Positions 1-12,420 of a stretch of 64,000 nt of DNA are shown here, piece after piece (position 1 is the stretch's first letter; every line of letters starts with the position of its first letter). Below the pieces are notes generated by a model. The model was not told the origin of the DNA and searched no databases. It saw only the letters and a list, made by a program, of their open reading frames with translations. The position numbers and the translations under genes were made by a program. Origin of the DNA: Mactromeris polynyma. Lineage: Eukaryota; Mollusca; Bivalvia; Venerida; Mactridae. The DNA is taken from positions 37,576,619 through 37,640,618 of the forward strand of contig JASFXZ010000001.1 in the NCBI GenBank assembly GCA_032209605.1, written 5' to 3'.

Positions 1-1100
1 TCAGCGAGTCTCCGAAATATATTTTCCCTGCTCCATACATCATGGATGTCCCAAACCACAGCGGTATACTTCTATTGTATTTAAATAATGTCATGGTGGT
101 TATGGACAAAACGTCATTCAAGGTAAATTGGATTAATACAAGAGCTTCAAAATGGATTTTGATTACAACTGACCGTTTTACCAAAACCGTGTAAAATCAA
201 TGGCGGGGTGATATTGCATCGGCAATGTCTGTCTCGAGGGAGCTATGAGACTTAGACAATACAGACTATTTGTATTAACCATGTAGTTAAAGCTATTGGG
301 ATTCCATTTATCGGCATATTGTAGTATATGAATAATTGTCAACGAATCAGATGGTAACCTCTACATACATAAAAGACGCCTACTATAAATAGAAAATAAT
401 TAGCCACAATTACATAATTAATTTTATTTAGAAAGAAAGATAGTGAGATCAGATGTGATATAACAATTAAATAGATGTCAACAGTGTTGTATGGATATAT
501 TGTTTCTATCCAATACAGATATATAAACTTCTTTATAGACAGGTTGTAGAGTTTTACAGCATATTTAATTTGTTCAAAAGAGCGTCTCGAGGGGTGAATT
601 TGAGATGATTCTATTTGCATACAAATAACGAAGCAGGCTGACTAACTTCGCCTTCCTTCCTCGATCTTTAACACGTTTCAATGGTGTTTCTCTGTGCAAA
701 GATAAGTTCATGTTGGACTATATTCACATACTTACTTGCCAGCAGTTCATGTTGCGGTCGTTAACTACGACTTGCAAGAACAACTGACCATCGACAATTA
801 GTTGGTCAGTGAAAATATACAATGCGAATCATGAAACCGAATAGAAGAAAGACATTGTGTTAATTGATATCGTCTATGTATATTATCCTACGATCATCAA
901 CTTCTACTGCCAGACAATTTGGCAATGTAAATGCATTTTAGTTATATAAGCTTAGTGCAAAAAGTAACACGGACCTCCAGACATTACGATCACTCGGGGA
1001 AATCCATATGCTTGTAAATGTGTCTGTTGGGCGATACGTTGTTGACGGATGCATGCGTTAATACGTTGTATGTGATGCGTGTACGTGTTCGTGCAGAAAA
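1..1100. other. intergenic, no feature recognised
   Basis: AT-rich non-coding sequence. The longest open frame (339-620, minus) has no recognisable domain, no signal peptide followed by a donor site, and AT-driven composition, so I treat it as chance. Confidence 0.6.
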
Positions 1101-1103
1101 CAC

Positions 1104-1291
1104 ATGTACAGTAAAACCTCACTTAAAGACCACCTCAATAATAAGACCACCACAAAATTAAGAACACAATTTTCAAGTCCATTTTCGCTGTGTGGCTCTT
1201 TATTCAACCTCAGTATTAAGACCATCTCAATAATAAGACCAGTGTTCAAGGGTCACAAAGGTGATCTGATTATTGAGGTTTTATTGTACTA
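1104..1291. mobile_element. TACAGTAAAACCTC hairpin MITE, copy 1
   Basis: The left end reads TACAGTAAAACCTCACTTAA and the right end is its imperfect inverse, ending in TTGAGGTTTTATTGTACT. Between them are several degenerate copies of the word AATAAGACCACC. The element has no coding capacity. Related copies sit near 9065, 28044, 51523 and 54379. I infer a non-autonomous DNA transposon of the hairpin MITE type. The family name is unknown to me. Confidence 0.7.
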
Positions 1292-1410
1292 GCAAAAATA
1301 TTATATAAACACTTCAGATTAGTAGTAGCCTCTGATTCCTGTCAAAAAGACTGAAGAACTGATGAAATAAATAATGTGATAATTTGATCGAATGGTGAAT
1401 GGACGAGTGA

Positions 1411-1584
1411 ACGAATCCATTGAAGTCAATTCAATGAATAAATGAATTGAATGTAATGAATGAATGAATTGAACCCAATGATTGAATAAATGAGTGAATA
1501 CATAGTTGAATGATGGATTGAATGAATGATTGATGAAATTATTGATTAATTAATGAATTAATGAATTAATGAATTAATGAATTA

Positions 1585-1651
<67 letters not shown>

Positions 1652-1652
1652 A

Positions 1653-1743
<91 letters not shown>
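1411..1743. repeat. GATT/GAAT tetranucleotide microsatellite
   Basis: A degenerate GAAT-rich lead-in (about 1411-1570) passes into a nearly pure ATTG/GATT run to 1743, interrupted by a GGTTG unit and a TAATTG unit. The purest stretch lies after about 1650, which fits growth by replication slippage from the right end. Confidence 0.95.
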
Positions 1744-2630
1744 AGTTATTAATTTATCTTAAATATGCATCCAATTTTGTCTAGAGCACAGTATTCTGGT
1801 TTTCCTGATTAACTCCGCACTCAAGGTTTTATAATCATATTAACTTTCATAATTATGTATTTAAATATCGTAAGGAAATGGTTTTAATTTCAATTTCACT
1901 AGATACTTTCCAAATTTAGGAGGAAACAATCCAATAAATACCAGCTGCAATATGTTGGTAATTGAATGCATGTCATAGTCACTAAAATATGATCTGAAAA
2001 CACAACAATACTGTCTGCAATATTTGCAGAGGATGTCAACTTAATTTGACTGGATTTTAATAATTTTGAACATTTGACAAAACTCGAATGGAAATTCGAG
2101 GAATAACTCAACTATTTATATGAAATAATATTTCACAATTACTTGTATGGAAGGAATCATAAAAAATGAATAATCTGTAAAGAAATATATCATGTTTATC
2201 AATGGTCATATCTCTGATACATGCTCTTTTCATTTCGTACGATTCCCAATTTCTTTAACAAAATTATAGCTTAAGTGTGTTATGCTATAGTGCGTGATAT
2301 GCCCTTCGTTTGATAAGAGTTCCAAAATGTGAAATAAATACTTATTATTGTGACACAATAATACAAGTTGTGTCGTTCAATACTGATATCCACGCGTCTC
2401 ATTGTCTCTTGATTTCTAAGATGTGTCTAGAAAATCATACCATTGGGTTGAAAACGTAAAAGATATTGTCTGGAAAAAATCTGACCTTTGCTATTCTGTT
2501 TATCTGCTTCATAGTACCATCAGTGTCTGCAACTCGCCTGTAATATTTCATACAAACAATATCATCATCATAGGCAGTATACAACTAGTGTCGGCGATGT
2601 CTGGTGTCGATAGACAGTAATATCACGGTC
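1744..2630. other. intergenic, no feature recognised
   Basis: AT-rich sequence. Small open frames (for example 1899-2111 minus and 2423-2620 plus) have no recognisable domain or splice context. Confidence 0.55.
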
Positions 2631-2633
2631 ACT

Positions 2634-2827
2634 CGAAGTTCCCGGGCAGGTTATGAGTTCCGTTAGGCGCGCACGATTGTTTCGAGCATGCACAATGTTC
2701 ATGTCTCGGTCAGATGAGACCCGATGGAGGCCCGGGCCAGTGGGACGTTGGGTACCATACGGACATGCGGCCCGTCGGAAGGTCGTGCGGAATTACTCTG
2801 CTACGATACTCGGGAGCTTCATTACCG
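2634..2827. mobile_element. GC-rich foldback repeat, copy 1
   Basis: A GC-rich island in AT-rich surroundings. It begins CGAAGTTCCCGGGCAG, and near 2808-2820 carries the inverse ACTCGGGAGCTTC. Internal words GCATGCACAATGTTC (2686-2700) and TTGGGTACCATACGGACATG (from about 2749) reappear in diverged form in the element at 43203-43460. Open frames inside it on both strands follow from the GC-rich repeat and do not look like genes. Confidence 0.6.
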
Positions 2828-3065
2828 AGGTAAAATGGTGGCGGTGCATGGTTTGTATTCACAGCTAATGTTAAATGATCAGCTTGTAAACAGAACTGGA
2901 CCACATTTCTTTTAAACCAGAAATTATCTTTCAATTTCCAACATTCAATAAATGACAAGGAAAATTCCTATCAATAAAAAGTGAATTATGTTTTGGGGTC
3001 AGTTGAAACATAAACATGAAGATGCATAATTATAATAATAAATTGTTCCGCAAACTTTGTTTAGT

Positions 3066-3868
3066 ATTCCCTAGCATACTCTGTTACTGTAACACCCTAG
3101 CATACTCTGTTACTGTAACACCCTAGCATACTCTGTTACTGTAACACCCTAGCATACTCTGTTTCTGTAACACCCTAGCATACTCTGTTACTGTAACACC
3201 CTAGCATACTCTGTTACTGTAACACCCTAGCATACTCTGTTACTGTAACACCCTAGCATACTCTGTTACTGTAACACCCTAGCATACTCTGTTACTGTAC
3301 CACCCTAGCATACTCTGTTACTGTAAAACCCTAGCATACTCTGTCACTGTAAAACCCTATCATACTCTGTTACTGTAACACCCTAGCATACTCTGTTACT
3401 GTAACACCCTAGCATACTCTGTTACTGTAAACCCTAGCATACTCTGTTACTGTAACACCCTAGCATACTCTGTTACTGTAACACCCTAGCATACTCTGTT
3501 ACTGTAACACCCTAGCATACTCTGTTACTGTAACACCCTAGCATACTCTGTCACTGTAAAACCCTAGCATACTCTGTTACTGTAACACCCTAGCATACTC
3601 TGTTACTGTAACACCCTAGCATACTCTGTTACTGTAACACCCTAGCATACTCTGTCACTGTAAAACCCTAGCATACTCTGTTACTGTAACACCCTAGCAT
3701 ACTCTGTTACTGTAACACCCTAGCATACTCTGTTACTGTAACACCCTAGCATACTTTGTTACTGTAACACCCTAGCATACTCTGTTTCTGTAACACCCTA
3801 GCATACTCTGTTACTGTTACACCCTAGCATACTCTGTTACTGAAACACCCTAGTTTACTCTGTTACTA
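3066..3868. repeat. 26-bp minisatellite, about 31 copies
   Basis: The unit is CACCCTAGCATACTC followed by TGTTACTGTAA (26 bp in all). Copies are mostly identical. Point variants include TCACTGTAAAACCC units at about 3344, 3551 and 3655, two TTTCTG units and one unit with a 1-bp deletion near 3428. The last copies (3800-3868) are the most degenerate. There are no spacers. Confidence 0.97.
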
Positions 3869-3871
3869 TTA

Positions 3872-4800
3872 CATTAACTATTTGTGTGCTGACATACATC
3901 TGCAAATGTATTACTAAACATGGCTAGAATTTGTTCTATTCAAACGTTAATGTTTAAAATAGAGTTGTCTTTTGACATTATCGATACTATCATATGTTCT
4001 TTCGAAGACTTTAAATGAAATGGTCTTTGATATTAATTTACGATGACATGTCTCAGCTGTGATGTGGAAGCTAATTTATCGAATCATATACCATACATCA
4101 ATATAATGACATTTAACTCTTAATTAATTACCTAGAACGATCGCCTACTTAGTATTTTCGTAAAGGTTTCTAATAATTATGCCGGAATGCATGTCTTTAT
4201 AATATCACAAGGTAATAATCACTTGCGAAAAGTATAACATGTGTAATTATCATGCATCAACCGTATATATACGAGGGCTGTCCAATGAAATCGTAGACAA
4301 TAGATGTAAAACAACAAAACGTAAACAAAAGTTCTCCAAATATTCAGTGTTGTATTATCAACATCTTCTCAACACGTATACACAATTATATTGAACTGCC
4401 TCACAAATTGTTGAAATGACATTAAAATGCTCGTATATGTCTGGTTGGTAGTTATCAATAGCTCACTACAAAGTAATGCGTTATTCATTTTTTTGTTAAT
4501 ATTTTACCTAGACAAACATGTAAATACATTGCATATAGGTATAACATCAATCAGTTTGCGTTATTAAGAATTTACTAAAACAAGATTCCTCTGTATATGT
4601 TGTAACAAAACCTGTAATATCTCCAACTTAAAGAACTTTCTTAATAAGCAAGTTTCGCAAGTTTGTTCGTGGGTATTATGATGAAAAAATATCATTTATT
4701 CGGTGATGTTTTAGCTAATGATGCAACAACAACAGAAGAAGCCAGTTCAAATATTTAACGTTCAGATGGATTGGATACATATTTAACCACGTGTTTTAGT
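3872..4800. other. intergenic, no feature recognised
   Basis: AT-rich sequence without an open frame of note, tandem repeat or clear inverted repeat. Confidence 0.55.
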
Positions 4801-4804
4801 GTAT

Positions 4805-4880
4805 TAACGGTGTGCCACAGGAGGACACTTGGTATGGTTTGTCTTCTGTGACCGTCCGTCAGTCTGTGCGTCACAAAAGG
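4805..4880 (+). repeat. mollusc-type dispersed repeat fragment (GTCCGTC family)
   Basis: Contains GAGGACACTTGGTATGG followed by GACCGTCCGTCAGTCTGTGC and GTCACAAAAGG. This order of words matches dispersed repeats I know from bivalve and gastropod DNA. Related copies lie near 35510-35745 (same strand), 60230-60425 and 63410-63520 (opposite strand). Confidence 0.45.
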
Positions 4881-4884
4881 TCTC

Positions 4885-6755
4885 ACTTAATCCTACAGAA
4901 ATAAGAAACAATAAGAAGCATGTAAAGATGGCGGACGTTACCTAACAATAGACAATGTAGACGCTGTGAAATTAATAAGTTTTTCATTCTTGACAAAGGC
5001 TATAAAGCCGAAATATTGAAAATAGATTGACGTTATTAACATTGTAAGAAACACATATTTGCTACTAACAAAGACAACGTCAGGAGTGAACGTCGTGACG
5101 TCAAGCCAAGAGCTTAAATAGCCAGCGAAAACCTCTCTTTTGGATGTCAATAAATGAACTCCATGAAGTGCAGAACCAGTGAATGGATCTTGTGGTAACT
5201 TTAAAAGCAGCAGATATGTTCGCCTAAAACCTGGAAGACAAAGTGCAGACTATGCACTTCTCTATATTCGGCTGTTTCATCGGGCAACTGGTTTTGTATG
5301 AAAAAATATACGTATAAATATAACAAAAAATGATCCTTTTACATTTTGTTATTAACTAAAACGTAATATGAGATTCACGATTTGATTTTTTATGAAATCG
5401 TAAACAAGTAAAATTCCTAATTTATAGTTCACGATTTAACAATTTTGTTTGAAATCGTGGTAATTTGAACGTTGTGTAGTCAAGAAATTCATGGTTCTAC
5501 GATATACATGTACGTATTTTTAGGAAAGAAATTATTAATAAAGACATCAAGATGTCACTCTCTGGCTTCCGTAGGTAGAACACGATAGGTATACAAGTGT
5601 TAAATCTTCAGGTTTCCAATGTATAACAGCTTATGACTATAGTTAATTATTAGCTTATAATGTGCACAGAGCATTTTTCTGGAACATAAGTTTACTGATT
5701 TTACGTCGATGCTTCAATAATGAAATTCATAAAATATCCAAAATGTACCATAGAGATTGTAAAACTCTGGTGTGTTCGCGTGATTATGTAGATTTCCGAG
5801 ACATAGAAGTATTTATGTTTGTGGTAAATGAGTCGAGTCTGGCAAACAAGTCATAAGCGTTAGGTAATAAAGTTCATATTTCGGTAGTAGTTTCAGTGTA
5901 GGTACAATAGAGGTATCTGGTATACGTTTTCTGTCTGCTTAGTCTTAGTGATACCGATCAACAATATGGTCAAATGGTAGACACAACCACTAAGGAACAA
6001 GACAACTCTTCGGTGATTGATCGATATCATTTCCGATGGTGTTTATTTTATTCAAAATGAATAATTTGTGTTGGTATTGTTTTTGCACGAATGTCATAAC
6101 AAGTGTTGCTTTTATCAAGGTAGCTGTCATATCGAGGACGACTGTAGTTCATCACTGGCTAACATCAATCATTACGTGTCTGACATACGAGAGTAGCTAG
6201 GTTCTCCGGTCGTATCATATACCGACATGATTATAAGACAGTGTTATTGCATTATGGAGATTTTAAGTGCCCTCATGGATCTTAGAAGGTGATTTGTCGA
6301 CACAATGTTTGGTCATAAACGGCGAGGTGCTAGGGGAAAGGAAATGTCATATTTCAGACAGACCATAGCCAGTTGTAAAAATACAAGACTATGTCGTGAA
6401 TAGTGTGAATTTAAACAAGTGTAAGTAACTGTATAATGTTCTCCGTGAGTGATGTAAGGTTCCATCAGGACCATGAATCAGTCTTTTTGCGTAGTCTGCA
6501 TGATTTATACAAATGTATTCATAATCACGAGGCTTCCTGGAAGGATGGTATGGTTGTGTGTTTGAGGATTTGGTCTCGGTATCCTTATGATGCAAATCAA
6601 TACAAAGATATGATGGAAAATAAATCTTGCGATTTTTTTTTGACATGTCTTAGGTAATGTTTGTCTCCAGTATACCAGTCAAAAAAGTTAATCTACCTTT
6701 TTTGTATTTTGCGAATCTTCATTGCGTTTTGACAAAGTGCTCTGAAACTATGACC
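4885..6755. other. intergenic, no gene recognised
   Basis: AT-rich. At 5360-5490 there are several copies of a CACGATTT / AAATCGTG word in both orientations, perhaps a decayed relative of the MITE at 43867. The overlapping frames at 6389-6657 (both strands) have a somewhat coding-like look but match nothing I know and lack convincing splice sites in frame. Confidence 0.5.
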
Positions 6756-6762
6756 CCGATTT

Positions 6763-7244
6763 TGACAGGGTTATATTGACAGGTTTATATTGACAGGTTT
6801 ATATTGACAGGGTTGTATTGACAGGGTTATATTGACAGGGTTGTATTGACAGGGTTATATTGACAGGGTTATATTGACAGGGTTGTATTGACAGGGTTGT
6901 ATTGACAGGGTTATATTGACAGGGTTATATTGACAGGGTTATATTGACAGGGTTATATTGACAGGTTTATATTGACATGGTTTTATTGACAGGGTAATAT
7001 TGACAGGGTTATATTGACAGGGTTATATTGACAGGGTTATATTGACAGGGTTGTATTGACAGGGTTATATTGACAGGGTTATATTGACAGGGTTGTATTG
7101 ACAGGGTTGTATTGACAGGGTTATATTGACAGGGTTATATTGACAGGGTTATATTGACAGGGTTATATTGACAGGTTTATATTGACAGGGTTATATTGAC
7201 AGGTTTATATTGACAGGGTTATATTGACAGGGTTGTATTGACTG
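6763..7244. repeat. 14-bp minisatellite, 34 copies, with higher-order structure
   Basis: The unit is GACAGGGTTATATT. Variants carry GTTGTATT or GGTTTATATT. Ten consecutive units from about 6836 have the same variant order as the ten from about 7046, showing a 15-unit (210 bp) higher-order period. A single odd unit (GACATGGTTTTATT) and a GGTAATATT unit follow the first block. Confidence 0.97.
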
Positions 7245-7245
7245 T

Positions 7246-8590
7246 TTTCGATTATTCTATTCGTTCGAATCTTACATAAGTTCAGTGCGATTAAAGTCAA
7301 TAGAATATTTATCTTCTGGCTTTTTAGATACTGTGGAAAATATCTCTGACAGGTTGTATCTTTTAACCAGTATATGTGGGCAAAATGTACAATTACTTTA
7401 GTGTGAAATGTGTTTTGCCACAAGACTCGGCTGTGGCTAAAATTACACTGGCTGAAACAACAGCTGGAGTTTTCCGGTTTACTTAAACTGATTATGGCAT
7501 AAAAAGTATCATTCCTTTTGATTTCGACATAAATATTATACATGAAAATATGGTTAGACAAAACCAATTGGCACGCCTATTTCACCAACATTAAGAACAT
7601 AATGATCGAGCAGCTGAAAACATGTTACGCTTTATCATTTTTCATGATGTTTAAATCTGTGAAACTAAAAAATGGAATTGAAATATTCAAAACATGATGT
7701 AGACGGTACCTATTTGCTACATGATAGATGTAAATTAAGATGTTTTTGTTTAATGACTCGTAAGAAGCACGACATTTTTCAGATTTTTCAGATTTACTCA
7801 ACACTGGCAAGTTGTATGATTTAAGTTGTTGACAACGAAGCATTTTCACAATTGATGATATATCTCTAGGCAATTCGCTCTAACTCATCTATATATCTCT
7901 GACTAGCACGACTAAATTATTAGATTGACATCAAAAGCATGAGATAATGCATTTGGGGGAAGAAATAAATCATGTATAGACATCTAAATCAGTAATGTTT
8001 GCTACACGATAGCCTCCAGTTAACACGTGTCAGTCCATAATTTGAAAATATTTCATCAAGGAAACGTAATTATGAGATCAAAAGCAAAAAAAATGCTCTA
8101 ATAAGCGCATATAGTACACGTAATTTGACAGCCGTGAGCCAAAACTGTTTCTATTGTTCATTTTAATTTAGCAGTAACCATGCACGATTGGAGAAATGAT
8201 TGTATGCGAATAATGCCTTCATTTATCATTTGTGAGCAGGTGCGTTTCCAACTTTAAAGCAAATAATCCAAGAGTTGATACATGGATAGTTTAAACCAAA
8301 TTATCAAATTGTAGGAAAGCGCAACAACATTTTCCCTGTCTTTGTTTTCGATTTTACAACGATTAACAACCTGACTAAAATACACTCACTTCTACATGCG
8401 TTGTGTTTTTGTGGAGATGGCATTAGTCAATCTGCAATGTTTCATAACAAGATATAGGGAAATGACCTAAAAATCATGCGATGTTACGGAATCATTAAAA
8501 CATTTCTGTCAAGCATTGTCTTAGCTCTATAGTGCTATCAGATTGACCGCGAACAGGTGTATGAACTTTCAGAACAAATCCATGTCAATT
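7246..8590. other. intergenic, no feature recognised
   Basis: AT-rich sequence. A 120-codon frame at 7205-7567 (minus) overlaps the minisatellite end and has no recognisable domain, so I read it as chance. Confidence 0.5.
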
Positions 8591-8596
8591 TAGGTA

Positions 8597-8785
8597 AGGA
8601 AATGCTCTCGTGCGTAAACCTATAACTGCTGTTTTGATTACTTTTCTTTCAAAACAGAACCGCGGCCTTTTCTCCGACGACCTTACGGACACACACGAAC
8701 ATTGCAATACACCTATTTTGAAATGTAACGGTCCAGGCAATATATTCATATGTTCGAGGTTAATAAATACTATACTTGTTGAAGT
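8597..8785 (+). repeat. dispersed repeat family C, copy 1
   Basis: Diverged but collinear with the minus strand of about 50742-50909. Shared words in order are GAAATGCTCTCGT, AACCGCGGC/AACCACGGCG, CTTTTCTC/GTTTTCTC, CACACACGAAC/ACAAACACGAAC, CTATTTTGAAA, ATATTCATA and GAGGTTAATAAA/GCGGTTAATAAA. No function is seen. It may be part of a retroelement 3' region, because the second copy lies directly upstream of a LINE C-terminal fragment. Confidence 0.55.
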
Positions 8786-8799
8786 TATATTATGGTTCT

Positions 8800-9060
8800 G
8801 TCTTTTTAAGGAAAGATAACGTTACAAATAGACGAAACACGGAATCAAGTAGGGGCCTATGACATTTAACCACCGAAATTAGTATTATCAAATTATTTCA
8901 GGATAAATCGCATGTAAAATTAGTTAAAGATTTAGTGAGATGTTTTCTTACAATTTGTTTTTCAATGCGATAAATGGAAAATAAAATATCTTTTAATGCT
9001 GCTTATTTTTACATTTTATACGGTTGTGTTGTATATTTAATTACTAATATTTCTGAACCG
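8800..9060. other. intergenic, no feature recognised
   Basis: AT-rich spacer between two repeats. Confidence 0.5.
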
Positions 9061-9064
9061 TGAT

Positions 9065-9196
9065 ACAGTAAACCTCCATAATACGACCACCCCTGATACC
9101 CTTGAAAACTGGTCTAACAAATGAGGTGTCATAATAACAAAACAATGAAAATGCACTGAGGTGTTCTTATCATCAAGGTGGTCTTTAACTGTATCA
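9065..9196. mobile_element. TACAGTAAACCTC hairpin MITE, copy 2
   Basis: The left end is TACAGTAAACCTCCATAATA and the right end is AGGTGGTCTTTAACTGTA, its imperfect inverse. The length is about 130 bp with no coding capacity. It has the same end sequences and the same internal ACGACCACC-like word as the copy at 1104. Confidence 0.65.
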
Positions 9197-9920
9197 TTAA
9201 TCAGATTTATATAAAACAGAAGACAAATATTGCACAGCATTAAGTTTTTTTTTACATTTTCTCTCATTCAATCACACAATATTCAGGAAACAACTATGCA
9301 AAAATGCTGTTAAGTATTTCCTCGTTTGATCTGGAAGATAAAGCATAACTGTTTTGGCACATAAATGAACTTGTTGATGTAAGCATGCCTTATTTTCCTC
9401 ATAGAGAGTCTAGTTAAACCTTGATGACACACAAGATATATATTTGCATTCCCTGTTAATTGAATAATGTGGTAGATTGATGATAGTCAAATGTAAGCAA
9501 AAATGTGTGGAACGATTTTTGCACTATTATTTCATACGGAATGGTGAATGCAAGTTTAAGTGATGAATATTCGTCTTCGTACGTTTATCGTGTACGTACA
9601 TTTGTTCATCTACATGATTATTGTTAATTCCTTCAAAACTGTGATGGTTATCATAATAAGTTCTGATAATCAATCAGTCAGACTATTCCTTATTATCCTA
9701 TAGACGTTTGTCATTCCTCTTGTTTTGTATGGTGAAGTTCCATGGGATAAATGTAGGAAAGGCGTTGATTTGTGAAATTCCTTGTACCAACGTAATCCTT
9801 CCCTTCTAATGCAGTTGTTTTCGAAGTCGGTTGGTTTTGTCTAAACATGACTTATTTTGTGTATATCCATTGTGATACAAACGCTTATAATACTTATATA
9901 CTCCTTATACTATTATTATA
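9197..9920. other. intergenic, no feature recognised
   Basis: AT-rich, no gene-like frame and no repeat noticed. Confidence 0.5.
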
Positions 9921-9924
9921 TATT

Positions 9925-10035
9925 ACTCGTGGTTTCATACCCGCGTCTAATTAAAGCAGTGTGCTTCTCCATTTGCGGGATTTGTACCGTCGACCACTAG
10001 AAAAAGAGGTCAACGCTCTACACCATACCACGAGG
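9925..10035 (-). repeat. tRNA-like SINE head (decayed)
   Basis: Read on the minus strand, an A-box-like TGGTGTAGAGCG is followed by a possible 7-bp stem (GTTGACC with GGTCGAC) and a B-box-like GGTACAAATCC (consensus GGTTCGANTCC). CTCGTGG at the 5' end pairs with CCACGAG at the far end, but the spacing is too long for a normal tRNA. It is probably a tRNA-derived SINE or pseudogene and not a working tRNA. Confidence 0.4.
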
Positions 10036-10039
10036 TATT

Positions 10040-12185
10040 TCATTAGTTATATAGTGAAACTTACGAAAGAAATAGTCTAAATTTGATTTATGATTTGAGA
10101 GCATTTTACATTACCTACTAACATTAAGCGGTAATTATATTTGTAGATTTCTATTAGTCTAGGTTCATTGGCATGTTTTCTCAAGCTGAACTTTTTTTCA
10201 TCAATATCTGTTTATTTGACAACCGATGGATATAACTCATTATGCGAAAATTGTTAACAAAATTGAAAACATCGAAATGTGATGTAAGCTGTCTTTTCAC
10301 ATCTCTGTTGTTAGTGGGTAATGATTAATCGAGCATAAAAAAGTTAACATAAATGCTGCCTTGATGGATCCGTTCACAAAGTGTTTTAATAATTATGCCT
10401 TCGTATGAAGATCGCTAGACTTGAATTCACTTCTTTGCAATCAAACAACATAATATATTCGTAGCTATAGTATTTAATAACTAAACCGTCAAAGGCTAGA
10501 CATTGGCAGCGCTTATGCTTTTCACGTAACTGAATTATTTTTGTGAGTTATTGATGATGCAAGAATTGTTTATAATTTGTCAAAATTTCGCAAACATATT
10601 AATATATTCCCTAAATTTATTATAATATGAAATTGTGCTGTAAACTGCTAACCCGAACTGGTACATTAATTTGAATATTCATCAAACTTCATAGTCCCAT
10701 TAAGCGAATTACTGGCTCACAAACCTGCACTATTTAATATTCTTTTACTAATTACGTCTCTTAAGACATACTTTTTAATGCATCACCAGTTTGGTTTATA
10801 AATAATATGATAAAATTATCTATCATTATCCATGTGAGTTGATCTTCATTCATAAACAATATTTTATTCCTCCCATGATATAAAACATGTGCCAAATATG
10901 AATAGTTCAGACGCAGACTTTGGCGGAGCTGCGCTTCATCTAATTGCTAACCTACAAAACATTCCAAGCCAATGTATGAAGCTTGTAACGAAGCATTCTA
11001 CCACTGCATCTTAATAACCAAATCCTTGGGTTATATATACACATGCGGGTTTTTTGTTTATCTCAATATCATTCGGAAAACCTCGGCCAACGACGTCCAG
11101 TGCCTCGGATGTTCGTAAGGCACTACTTTCGGAAATACAATTCGAATATTATGTAAACAATATAGCGGCGTGAAAGCTGAAGTGTTGATGAAACGGGATT
11201 AGAATCACATATTTAAGCAATATTAATACTGTAATATGAGAGTTGACCGCACAAAAAATATTGAAATTTGCCACATAGTGCTCCGCCTGACATACACTAG
11301 AGGATAATCGAAGAGTAACGAAGTGGTACGGAAATATCAGAGAGCTGTCGAGAATGTCTCAATATATACGAAAATGAATAAAGTCGAGGGGGAGGACATG
11401 CCAAATACGAAGTTCACAGCCATCCTGCAGGCACAATGAGACATAATGTAATACATACAAAGTACACAGACATCCTGCAGGCACATAATGTAATACATAC
11501 AAGTAAACAAGAATAAAGGCCAAATGGACAAGACACTAACATGTATGATAGGTAAACGTAGGAGTTTTAATAATGTTATAATTTTACATACTGTCATATA
11601 TTCCTGTGCCTTTTGGTTGGCTGTGTACCTTGTATGTGACAATTCCTGCTCGAATTCTCGTCCTTCCTTATTATCTTCTGAACAGACCTCAGTAAAGTCA
11701 GTAAGTGCTGTATTTTTGTCATTCTCTAAAGTGCCCAAATAGACTGTCAAGACGCCCTGGCAATTTTTCAAACCAATTAACCTTCTCATATTGACTTTTC
11801 ACCTTTAACAGTTGCATATTTGTGGAAGGTCGCGGTATTGTCTGACTTCCAGACTCGGTAGTAAATAAAGCAATCATAATATCACAGATACCTCTCTTTC
11901 ATGACTTCGATTATTTCTTAATCTCTGACGTAAGGACTAAACGTGTTATGTCCAATTCGAAAGTCCTTGGTTAACTCCAATACTTTGCTTACATACATTG
12001 TACTGAAATTGACTGTCAAACTAGAAGGCCGTCAGTAAAAGGACTCGGACGAAGTATTAGTTTCCATGATGTCGCTGAATGCTTGCCAATAAATCAAAAG
12101 AGTTGTCCTTAACACCTCATACATATTATGCGAATATCGAGAAATTGACATTTGCCAGCGGAAATACTTGTGAGTGCTAGTAAGA
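10040..12185. other. intergenic, no gene recognised
   Basis: AT-rich. At about 11412-11505 a block containing CATCCTGCAGGCACA and TAATGTAATACATACAA is present twice in tandem. This duplication helps keep a 150-codon minus-strand frame (11337-11789) open. That frame shows no recognisable domain. Confidence 0.5.
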
Positions 12186-12189
12186 AGGA

Positions 12190-12420
12190 AATATTACGTT
12201 GTTACAGAGAACCCCCCACACAAAAGACAATGCCTTCCCACACAGACCCGAATATAACGTCAGCATACATTCACAAGTATGGGGGAGATGTAAGGGCAAA
12301 CATCTTCCGGAACGGGGATGTAAGGAATGACTGGCCGACTATAAAACAACTGGATAATTTAAGTGGACAACAAGGCGGAACAGGGATGAACATGATGGAA
12401 CACTCCACAAGCTAAAACTA
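12190..12420 (+). repeat. dispersed repeat family A, copy 1
   Basis: Begins with AAGACAATGCCTTCCCACAC, continues with GTAAGGGCAAACATCTTCC, a TATAAAACAACTGGATAATT stretch, and ends with CAGGGATGAACATGATGGAA. The same ordered words occur at 15220 and 20590 (same strand) and 21600 and 26940 (opposite strand). The 87-codon frame over this copy is a by-product. Type unknown: no inverted ends or tRNA boxes were found. Confidence 0.75.

Noticed and set aside
2653..2958. Overlapping frames on both strands in a GC-rich island
   Set aside because: They coincide with a repeat that recurs at 43203. No domain, and the frames are not kept in the second copy.
3066..3868. CRISPR-like or telomere-like array
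   Set aside because: Repeats are contiguous with no spacers, and the CCCTA word is only part of a 26-bp unit. It is a minisatellite in eukaryotic DNA.
11337..11789. 150-codon minus-strand frame as a gene
   Set aside because: It runs through a local tandem duplication, has no domain or splice support, and is within what chance gives in 64 kb.
12152..12415. 87-codon plus frame as a gene
   Set aside because: It covers dispersed repeat family A, and the other four copies do not keep the frame.
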